Source of the DNA: a virus
Length of the DNA stretch: 22,502 nt
Virus record (IMG/VR): IMGVR_UViG_3300035145_003007
Span: 1-22,502 of that record
Strand: one strand, 5' to 3'
The notes below the pieces were generated by a model that was given only the letters and a program-made list of their open reading frames with translations, searched no databases and was not told the DNA's origin. Shown here one piece after another: positions 16,913 through 22,502 of the stretch; positions within the stretch are counted from its first letter, which is position 1; every line of letters begins with the position of its first letter. Both the position numbers and the translations under genes were made by a program.

Positions 16913-16947
16913 AAAGACCCTTTCCTACAATAGGAAGGGGTCTTTTT
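16913..16947 (+). terminator. Rho-independent terminator after the 83-aa gene
   Basis: Bases 16913-16927 pair with 16931-16945 in a 15-bp stem with one G-U wobble and a 3-base CAA loop; the T-run is 16943-16947. It separates the 83-aa gene from the downstream modular-gene chain. Confidence 0.9.
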
Positions 16948-16960
16948 GTATATATAAACG

Positions 16961-17554
16961 ATGTTAAATAAAGAATTTAAAAGAAAAGATGTAGAACGGA
17001 TGCGTAATCTGATTAAAGGTAAATCAGGTGAATCCGCAGAGGTACAAGTTGGTTATTCTTCTAAAAAAGAAGACTATAAAGAAGGGGATATTTGGGAAGA
17101 AAACGGCAAAACTTGGACTATTAAAGATGGCATAAAACAAACTGTTACTAAATTAGATAAGGTTAAAAAAGAGGCTATTATGCCTTTGTTTTGTCCTAAT
17201 TGTAATAATTTAATGAAAAAACGTTTAGACACTAAAATGTATAAAATACATAAAATGTGTTTAGATTGTGTCGTAGACATGGAAGCTAAATTAAAACTTC
17301 AAGGTAAATTTGAAGAGTACGAACGAAATATTATAGCTAATAATGCCCATTCATATTTAGATGATCTTGAACAATATTTATTAGAAGCTATTAATGAATC
17401 TAACACTCAATATGTTTCTGAAAGAGGTGAGGTAGAAAGATGGAAAGGAGGCATAGATAGTGATGAATTTTTAAAACAAATGAAAATTAATTTTTCTGAA
17501 TTTAGAAAACAAGTCGACGACTATAAAAATAACAACACAGATGATAAAGCTTAA
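16961..17554 (+). CDS. Zinc-ribbon phage protein
   Basis: 197 residues. Two CxxC pairs, Cys78/Cys81 (FCPNC) and Cys100/Cys103 (MCLDC), form a likely zinc-binding knuckle. Before it is EGDIWEENGKTWTIKDGIKQ (41-60), a block I recall from conserved proteins of marine T4-like phages. The C-terminal half is charged and predominantly helical, possibly coiled coil. No enzymatic motif was seen. It starts 13 bases after the terminator T-run, preceded by ATATAAAC, and its last 14 bases overlap the next gene. It opens the chain of modular genes, so a structural, head-assembly or regulatory role is possible; the family's function is unknown to me. Confidence 0.75.
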   Translation: MLNKEFKRKDVERMRNLIKGKSGESAEVQVGYSSKKEDYKEGDIWEENGKTWTIKDGIKQTVTKLDKVKKEAIMPLFCPNCNNLMKKRLDTKMYKIHKMCLDCVVDMEAKLKLQGKFEEYERNIIANNAHSYLDDLEQYLLEAINESNTQYVSERGEVERWKGGIDSDEFLKQMKINFSEFRKQVDDYKNNNTDDKA

Positions 17555-18401
17555 AGAACTCTTATTTGGTAAACCTGATTGTGGGTGTGGGTGTGGTAAT
17601 TGTGAAGGTACTAAACTTACTAAACGTGTTAAAATATCTGAAAACCTACAATATCACTTGGATAATAAAATCCCATTAGGTGAATCTATTTTTAGAATCA
17701 GTTCTAATGCACATGTTAAACTATTTGCAGAAACCAGAAAATTATGGGAAGCAGGTAAAATCCAATTATCTGAAGCTGATGAATATTTTATGCATACCGA
17801 TGCTGGTAGGCAGGGTAGATATAAAGGTAAATTAGTCCCTCTTGATTTACCTTATATCCTAAGTGAAAGTGAATTTGAAAATAAACAGATAGAACTTTTA
17901 CAACAAATATTAGACATATTAAAAACCTCTCGTAAAGATGGTGAAGATAGGGAAGAAGACATCGAAGCTTTAGACACTAGCATCGATTACCTTTCTTCCG
18001 CACTTACAGATAAAGATCCACTTAGTATTTCTATTGACCAAGGAATTTTTGGTAAATTAGCTTCGCCTAAAAAGAAATCTGTATCTGAAATTGCTTATAT
18101 TGTAAGCGAAGCTGCTAAAAAGAAAAAGAAAAACCCACCTTTAAATAAACCTAAACGTGGTGGATCTAAAGCTTACTATGTTTATGTAAGAAACCCTAAA
18201 ACTAAAAAAGTTGTAAAGGTATCTTTTGGATCAGGTGGTTTAAGAGCTAAAATTAGTAATAAAAAAGCTGCACAAGCGTTTGCAAAAAGACATGATTGTA
18301 AAAATAAAACTGATAGGACTAAAGCTTCTTATTGGAGCTGCCGATTGCCTCGTTATGCTAAACAGTTGGGTTTGGGAACACCTGCTTCAACGTACTGGTA
18401 A
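17541..18401 (+). CDS. Modular protein with prohead-core-like C-terminal module
   Basis: 286 residues. Order: Cys-rich N-terminus (CGCGCGNC, residues 14-21); a helical region with GESIFRISSN...LWEAGKI and GKLVPLDLPYI (about 47-106) that I associate with marine T4-like phage structural proteins; an acidic coiled-coil-like stretch (110-160); IVSEA followed by a poly-Lys run (187-197); and a basic C-terminal module (about 205-286) containing YYVYVRNPKTKKVVKVSFGS and SYWSCRLPRYAKQLGLG. I recall that last module attached to prohead core or scaffold proteins of cyanophages and related phages. The start lies 14 bases inside the upstream gene. Head-core or internal capsid protein is the best guess; no enzyme motif was seen. 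Confidence 0.72.
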   Translation: MIKLKELLFGKPDCGCGCGNCEGTKLTKRVKISENLQYHLDNKIPLGESIFRISSNAHVKLFAETRKLWEAGKIQLSEADEYFMHTDAGRQGRYKGKLVPLDLPYILSESEFENKQIELLQQILDILKTSRKDGEDREEDIEALDTSIDYLSSALTDKDPLSISIDQGIFGKLASPKKKSVSEIAYIVSEAAKKKKKNPPLNKPKRGGSKAYYVYVRNPKTKKVVKVSFGSGGLRAKISNKKAAQAFAKRHDCKNKTDRTKASYWSCRLPRYAKQLGLGTPASTYW

Positions 18402-18669
18402 ACCATATACTGAAATAGAAATCGCCAAAAACATTTATGAAAGGCGTTTTTCTCATTATACTAAACCTAAACACCTTAAGTGGCATATGGATGATGAAGA
18501 TCGTCTTATAACATGTAAATATCCTACTAATTGGAAAATACAATTAGAGAATCAACTTCCAGTTTCTTTAGACAAGCCTATATTTATTGAGAGACATCAA
18601 TGGCACCGCCTTATTAAAGGAGAGGGGTCATTAATTCTTAAGATAAAAAAACATGCTAAACGAGCGTAA
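18355..18669 (+). CDS. Small cupin-like phage protein
   Basis: 104 residues from the ATG at 18355, which overlaps the upstream gene by 47 bases. An upstream in-frame ATG at 18280 would add only residues translated from inside the previous gene, so I reject it; CTG at 18382 is another possibility. The conserved-looking part is KWHMDDEDRLI (42-52), then NWKIQLENQLP, PIFIERHQWHRLIKGEGSL (75-93) and a Lys-rich end. I recall similar short proteins (WHxDxEDR ... IFIP...HRxIKG) in marine phages, with strand spacing like a small cupin barrel; His44, His81 and His84 could bind metal. It ends 17 bases inside the next gene. Function unknown. Confidence 0.65.
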   Translation: MLNSWVWEHLLQRTGKPYTEIEIAKNIYERRFSHYTKPKHLKWHMDDEDRLITCKYPTNWKIQLENQLPVSLDKPIFIERHQWHRLIKGEGSLILKIKKHAKRA

Positions 18670-19267
18670 ATTACCAAAATCTGTAGAAAAAATGGCCCAA
18701 GCATTACCAGATGCTGAGTTTAAAAAACGCTACGGTAAAAATTGGAAATCTGTTAAAATAGCTACAGCACAAAAATTAGCCGAAAATTTTCTTATGGCTG
18801 AAAATTGTGGTTGTAGTGCATGTAATGATGAATTAGAAGAAAAAAAAGCTAAACGAGATAGATGCCTTCGTATAGCTGATCGTAAATTTAAAAAACCCTC
18901 TGCATATAAAAGTGGTGCCGTTGTTAGGTGCCGTAAAGGTAAAATATGGAAGGGGGTTAAAGAAGTTTATAAACAATTAGACGAAAAAGAAAAAGAAACC
19001 CTACGCACTTGGTTTAAACGCCGCGGTGCTCCTGGAAAAACAGGAGGATGGGTTGATTGTAATACTGGCCGAAAAGACCCTAAAACAGGTAAGATGAAAT
19101 ATAAGCCTTGTGGTAGACAAAAGGGAGAAAAACGTGCCAAATACCCCTCATGTAGACCTACACCGGGAAAATGTAAAGATAAGGGTAAAGGTAAAACATG
19201 GGGTAAAACTAAAGAACAAAAAATACGTGAGGTAATCCAAAACGTAATAAAAAATACAATAGCATGA
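18653..19267 (+). CDS. Cys-rich basic modular phage protein
   Basis: 204 residues, rich in Lys and Cys. Order: an N-terminal helical module with [19 protein letters not shown] (23-41); a NCGCSAC cluster (51-57); a module with Cys71, [20 protein letters not shown] (80-99) and Cys93; a helix ending [20 protein letters not shown] (121-140); and a C-terminal Cys module with Cys136, Cys153, Cys167 and Cys174 ([22 protein letters not shown]). I recall the SAYxSGAxVxCRK and GGWVDCNT...CGR...YPxCRPT modules as exchangeable units in large marine phages; their function is unknown. The four Cys of the last module could bind zinc. It overlaps the previous gene by 17 bases and the next as ATGA. Nucleic-acid binding or head packing is inferred from charge. 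Confidence 0.75.
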   Translation: MLNERKLPKSVEKMAQALPDAEFKKRYGKNWKSVKIATAQKLAENFLMAENCGCSACNDELEEKKAKRDRCLRIADRKFKKPSAYKSGAVVRCRKGKIWKGVKEVYKQLDEKEKETLRTWFKRRGAPGKTGGWVDCNTGRKDPKTGKMKYKPCGRQKGEKRAKYPSCRPTPGKCKDKGKGKTWGKTKEQKIREVIQNVIKNTIA

Positions 19268-20706
19268 GCTTTTTAGATGAAAAAAAATTAGATCCTGTTG
19301 GTAAGGAAGACGATGATATTAACAACGATGGTAAGGTAGATAAAACAGATAAGTACCTTAAAAATCGTAGAGAAAAAATATCTAAAAACCTTAAGGAAGA
19401 AGACCTTGAAGAGGGTAAATTAAAAAACTTTGTACTAGGTTTAGGATTAAGTGCTGCTGCTCTTGCAGGCATTAGCAATATGAATAATAATGATCCTGTT
19501 GTAAAGCGTTTAAAAGCCGAGTACGAACAAGCTGAACCCGCTAAACAAGATTCTATTAAAAAATTAATAACTAAAAGATTGATTTTTTTAGACACAGGAA
19601 AATTTGATGATAATACACCTATGAAAGAAGATAAAAAAACAGTTGAATTACCAGCCGACACTACATTTACACTTGACCTTAAACACCTTATGAAAAAACA
19701 CCTTGATGAGGGTAAATCACAAGAAGACGTAGTTAAATTAACTAAAGCTTTAATGAAAAAACTTCATGATAAAGGTGAAGTAACAGTTAAAGGTACTAAA
19801 GTGTTATTTAAAGAAAGTGCTGCTTCTAATCTAGAATTAAAATCTTTAGCTAAAAAGATTTATTTAACAATGAAAAAACTTCTCCCGGGTAGAGTACAGT
19901 TAGTAGGTAATGTAAGTACTGCTCCTGATGATACTGGGTGGGGTAAAAGACTAGATGCAGGGAGAGTTGATGATTTAGATAAACCTTATGCCGCTATTTT
20001 TATTAATACATCTAATAATAGGGAAGACAGTGAAGAATCAGTTCATGTACAATTAGGTGCTCCTAAAAAAGAACAAGCCTTAAAAGTTTATAATGATTTA
20101 AAAAGCGCCTACCCTCAGTTTGAATATGAACATGTTCAACAAAAACAAGGTATAGGATGGAGTAGAAATGGTTATTACATACAATGGTTAATTAAACCAG
20201 GTAAAACAACATCTGAGGCAGATGTTCCCCAAGACACCCAACTAGCACTTCCAGAACCACCTGAACAAACTGCAAACTTTTTAGGTGATGATAATATGGA
20301 TTATGAAGGAGGTATGGCAAAATCACAAATGCTCAAAATGAAAAATTACGCTAAAGCATTGTGTGATATGATTGATGATGAAACACAATTAGAATCATGG
20401 GTTCAGGCTAAATTAACTAAAGCATCTGATTATATGTCTTCAGTTTATCATTATTTAGATTATCAACGCACTAAAAATATAAATGAGGCTATAGGAGATG
20501 TAATCCCTGATGGCGAGTGGCAAAAATTAGACATTGAGTGGATAATGGATGAGCCTGATGTAAATAGACCAGACTACCAAGAAGGCCCACTTTTCGGAAC
20601 CACAGCAGATGGTAGAGCGTTTGAATCATATGGTAACTGGACACCATTTGAAGATGAATATCGTCCCTTAAGAGGTGAAGAAGTAATAGAAGTACCCTTA
20701 CCATAA
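19264..20706 (+). CDS. EF-hand-loop modular phage protein
   Basis: 480 residues in several modules. Residues 18-29 form a textbook EF-hand loop (Asp18, Asn20, Asp22, Gly23, Val25, Asp29), likely binding calcium. A hydrophobic helix ([15 protein letters not shown], 56-70) could be membrane-active or buried. Residues 136-184 are a small helical domain ([20 protein letters not shown]...). About 185-315 is a mixed alpha/beta domain. About 346-405 is a helical module ([20 protein letters not shown], then [18 protein letters not shown]) I recall from marine phage proteins. About 411-475 is an acidic C-terminal module. LFKES (181-185) and NINEA (405-409) lie at module edges. It overlaps the next gene by one base (TAATG). 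Probably a head-core or internal virion protein; not proven. Confidence 0.72.
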   Translation: MSFLDEKKLDPVGKEDDDINNDGKVDKTDKYLKNRREKISKNLKEEDLEEGKLKNFVLGLGLSAAALAGISNMNNNDPVVKRLKAEYEQAEPAKQDSIKKLITKRLIFLDTGKFDDNTPMKEDKKTVELPADTTFTLDLKHLMKKHLDEGKSQEDVVKLTKALMKKLHDKGEVTVKGTKVLFKESAASNLELKSLAKKIYLTMKKLLPGRVQLVGNVSTAPDDTGWGKRLDAGRVDDLDKPYAAIFINTSNNREDSEESVHVQLGAPKKEQALKVYNDLKSAYPQFEYEHVQQKQGIGWSRNGYYIQWLIKPGKTTSEADVPQDTQLALPEPPEQTANFLGDDNMDYEGGMAKSQMLKMKNYAKALCDMIDDETQLESWVQAKLTKASDYMSSVYHYLDYQRTKNINEAIGDVIPDGEWQKLDIEWIMDEPDVNRPDYQEGPLFGTTADGRAFESYGNWTPFEDEYRPLRGEEVIEVPLP

Positions 20707-21143
20707 TGGATAAATTAACTGAACAACGGCTAAGACGTAAAATACGTCAAATAATAAGAGAAGAACGTGAGTATGACTTACGTCAATTATCTCCAGGAGC
20801 ATTTAATGCTATAGGACCTGAGACTTTAGGTATTCCTCCCTCAGCTATTGTTGATGTTAAAATTATTAAAGCACCTAAACCAATTTTCAAATGTTTCCTC
20901 GATAATGGGCAATCATTTAACTTAATTGATAATGGTAATTACATGCAAGCTGATATAAATCGTATTTTATTTGATTTAGATAGAGATGACGATTTAAATG
21001 GTGCTAAGTATGAGCTTGAAAAATTAATGCAAAAAGGCAGCATTAAATCAGACGATGAAGAAGCTGCTTCTGATGATTTTGGGGGTGATGAGCCAGCTGC
21101 TGAACCACCTGCTGAAGAACCAGCCGAAGAACCTGAAGTATAA
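20706..21143 (+). CDS. Hypothetical protein with acidic Pro/Ala/Glu tail
   Basis: 145 residues, not recognised. The N-terminus is a basic helix (KLTEQRLRRKIRQIIREE, 3-20), a type of start I have seen on other phage proteins. Residues ~45-110 are a compact alpha/beta region (IVDVKIIKAPKPIFKCFLDN...). The last ~35 residues are acidic and low-complexity (DDEEAASDD, then PAAEPPAEEPAEEPEV), probably disordered. It is joined to both neighbours by one-base TAATG overlaps. A basic head with an acidic tail could suit a scaffold or adaptor, but nothing in the sequence fixes a function. Confidence 0.65.
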   Translation: MDKLTEQRLRRKIRQIIREEREYDLRQLSPGAFNAIGPETLGIPPSAIVDVKIIKAPKPIFKCFLDNGQSFNLIDNGNYMQADINRILFDLDRDDDLNGAKYELEKLMQKGSIKSDDEEAASDDFGGDEPAAEPPAEEPAEEPEV

Positions 21144-21535
21144 TGAATAATAATCCAGAATTTAAACAAGCCTTAGCGGGTATTTACAGAGATGGATGTA
21201 AAAAATTTAACATTCGTAATACTCCTAAACTAATACTTCGCCAGGATGCCGAAAATGGAGAATTAACCTTAGGACGTACTGCATATTACGATCCTAACAA
21301 TTTAACAATTGTTCTTTATACATCAAATCGTCACCCTAAAGACATACTTAGATCATTCGCTCATGAACTAATCCACCACGTACAGAATGAACGGGGTGAT
21401 TTACATTTAGGTGATGCTAGTGATCCCCAATATGCCCAAAATGATGAGCATATGAGAAAAATGGAAAAAGAAGCATATTTGCAAGGTAATTTATTAATGA
21501 GAGACTTTGAAGATAATTTTAAGTACCAGCAATAA
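21143..21535 (+). CDS. Zinc metallopeptidase-like protein (HExxH)
   Basis: 130 residues. FAHELIHHVQNERG carries the zincin motif HELIH (His74, Glu75, His78); Glu110 in MRKMEKEAYLQGN is a good third zinc ligand, a spacing seen in small SprT/IrrE-like and other phage zincins. Preceding strands (TAYYDPNNLTIVLYT, 46-60) resemble the beta hairpin before the active helix in that group. It could cleave phage or host proteins, for example during head maturation, since it closes the modular-protein gene chain. The substrate is unknown. It starts on a one-base overlap with the upstream gene. Confidence 0.75.
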   Translation: MNNNPEFKQALAGIYRDGCKKFNIRNTPKLILRQDAENGELTLGRTAYYDPNNLTIVLYTSNRHPKDILRSFAHELIHHVQNERGDLHLGDASDPQYAQNDEHMRKMEKEAYLQGNLLMRDFEDNFKYQQ

Positions 21536-21598
21536 TAATATATGTAATAACGTATAGACTGATTCATAGCCAGTCGATTAAAAAATTAAACTGAGAGC

Positions 21599-21631
21599 TG
21601 TGGCCTCCATTTGGAGGCCACACTTTATTTT
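21599..21631 (+). terminator. Rho-independent terminator before the FAD gene
   Basis: Bases 21599-21608 pair with 21613-21622 (GC-rich GTGGCCTCC / GGAGGCCAC plus one T-A pair) around an ATTT loop, followed by a T-rich tract to 21631. It ends the chain of modular genes. A weaker hairpin (GACTG/CAGTC, 21557-21575) lies upstream. Confidence 0.85.
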
Positions 21632-21658
21632 CGTATATTTAATAGTTAAGATTAAAAC

Positions 21659-22502
21659 ATGGAAAAAATAGTAATAATCGGAGCCGGAGTAGCGGGCGTA
21701 AACGCTGCAACCAAGTTAGTTGATAATGGTTACCCTGGTAATAAAATCACTATTCTAGATATGGGTAATAATCCTTACCACCGTAAACCAGAGGAAGTAA
21801 TGACAGGTTTTATGGGTGCTGGGGGTTGGAGTGATGGTAAATTAACATACCATACTGCAATCGGTGGTCATATGTCAAAATATTGTGGTGATGAAAAAGC
21901 CATGGAATTAATGGATCAAGTAATTGATAATTTTAGACGATTCCACCCCAAACCAGAAGTTATCCAGTGTTCACATCCAGTAGAGGAACCAGAATTTATT
22001 AAGCCATATTTTGGTTTACGTTTATTTCCTGTATGGCATATTGGAACCGATTACCTACATGAAATAGGTAAGACTTGGTACGATTATCTTTGTGATAAAG
22101 GTGTTAAATTTATTTGGCAAGCTAAAGCTACAGATATTGATTTTAATACTAATACTGTTCATTTTTCTACTCCTGGTATTGATAGTCAAATTACTTATAA
22201 TCGTTTGATCTTTGGTGTTGGTAAGTCTGGAATTGATTTTGGTAAAAAGTTAATTGAAAAAAACGATTTCCCAACAGAGGCTAAACCAGTACAAATTGGT
22301 GTTCGTTTTGAAGCACCACAAAAGCACTTCCAAAAATTGATTGATATCAGCTATGACTTTAAGTTGTATCGTAAATTTGAGGATAAAGGCGTGTCACTTC
22401 GTTCGTTCTGTACTAATAATAATGCGGCATTTGTTGCGGTTGAGGAAACATATGGTGATCACAGTTATAATGGACACGCTAAAAAGGATGAAGCATACCG
22501 AA
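21659..22502 (+). CDS. FAD-dependent dehydrogenase, COG2509-like (3' partial)
   Basis: The frame opens at ATG 21659 and stays open to the right edge (281 residues seen), so the gene is cut. The N-terminus VIIGAGVAGVNAA has the dinucleotide-binding GxGxxG (Gly8, Gly10, Gly13), with Asp34 at the end of the second strand. GAGGWSDGKL (53-62), IGVRFEAP (213-220) and LRSFCTNNNAAFVAVEE (247-263) match the pattern I know from uncharacterised FAD-dependent dehydrogenases of the COG2509 type. It would be a cytoplasmic flavoprotein; the substrate is unknown. It follows a strong terminator and a 27-base A/T-rich gap, so it probably has its own promoter. In a phage this is an unusual, possibly host-derived, metabolic gene. 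Confidence 0.85.
   Translation, partial: MEKIVIIGAGVAGVNAATKLVDNGYPGNKITILDMGNNPYHRKPEEVMTGFMGAGGWSDGKLTYHTAIGGHMSKYCGDEKAMELMDQVIDNFRRFHPKPEVIQCSHPVEEPEFIKPYFGLRLFPVWHIGTDYLHEIGKTWYDYLCDKGVKFIWQAKATDIDFNTNTVHFSTPGIDSQITYNRLIFGVGKSGIDFGKKLIEKNDFPTEAKPVQIGVRFEAPQKHFQKLIDISYDFKLYRKFEDKGVSLRSFCTNNNAAFVAVEETYGDHSYNGHAKKDEAYR

Noticed and set aside
18280-18354. Upstream ATG extension of the cupin-like gene
   Set aside because: These residues are an out-of-frame reading of the conserved C-terminal module of the preceding gene and look like spurious sequence.
19209-19661. 150-codon open frame on the minus strand
   Set aside because: Antisense to two well-supported genes, composed of Leu/Ser/Phe-rich sequence typical of complement frames, with no recognisable motif.
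21557-21575. GACTG/CAGTC hairpin as a terminator or riboswitch
   Set aside because: Only five base pairs with a nine-base loop and no T-run directly after it; too weak beside the strong terminator downstream.
1-22502. tRNA genes, CRISPR array, IS elements, attachment sites
   Set aside because: No cloverleaf-like segment, regularly spaced repeat, transposase or integrase was seen; gaps between genes are all under about 125 bases.

Overview
The window is a piece of a strongly AT-rich tailed-phage genome, most like an environmental (probably marine) T4-like or other large Caudoviricetes phage. Every supported gene is on the + strand, genes are packed end to end, and no tRNA, rRNA, integrase, IS element or CRISPR array was seen. 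The phage assignment rests on a run of virion structural genes, a small T4 gp61-size primase, and a cluster of short modular proteins of the kind found in marine T4-like phages. None of the starts examined has a Shine-Dalgarno sequence; starts are preceded by A/T-rich sequence or overlap the upstream stop. This fits a Bacteroidota host, but that is inference.

Layout. (1) Bases 1-10673: five virion genes. The first is cut by the left edge and carries a P2 gpI-like signature. It is followed by an unidentified structural protein, a small conserved structural protein, and two related proteins of 346 and 1608 aa that share a scaffold; the larger contains a LamG-like domain and long beta-rich insertions, as in a tail fibre or adhesin. 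(2) 10670-12039: a GIY-YIG-like nuclease and a zinc-ribbon/TOPRIM primase, both coupled to the upstream gene by 4-base overlaps. (3) 12068-16587: a 1233-aa mosaic protein (HxGH nucleotidyltransferase, HExxH domain, basic modules, KxDG ligase/nucleotidyltransferase) overlapping an HD-domain phosphohydrolase gene; together they could form a nucleic-acid end-healing and sealing unit. (4) 16639-16947: a short gene with C-ending codons unlike its neighbours, closed by a strong hairpin terminator, so probably a highly expressed small protein. (5) 16961-21535: a chain of seven overlapping or abutting genes: zinc-finger protein, prohead-core-like modular protein, small cupin-like protein, Cys-rich basic protein, EF-hand-loop modular protein, acidic-tailed protein and a HExxH metallopeptidase-like protein. 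(6) 21599-22502: a second terminator, then a FAD-dependent dehydrogenase gene running off the right edge.

The structural block probably builds the tail and baseplate. The middle genes act in replication or repair. The chain in region 5 resembles head-core or internal proteins built from exchangeable modules, with possible protease-cleavage tripeptides at several module edges. The FAD enzyme is a candidate auxiliary metabolic gene. Product names come from motifs read by eye; no database search was possible.
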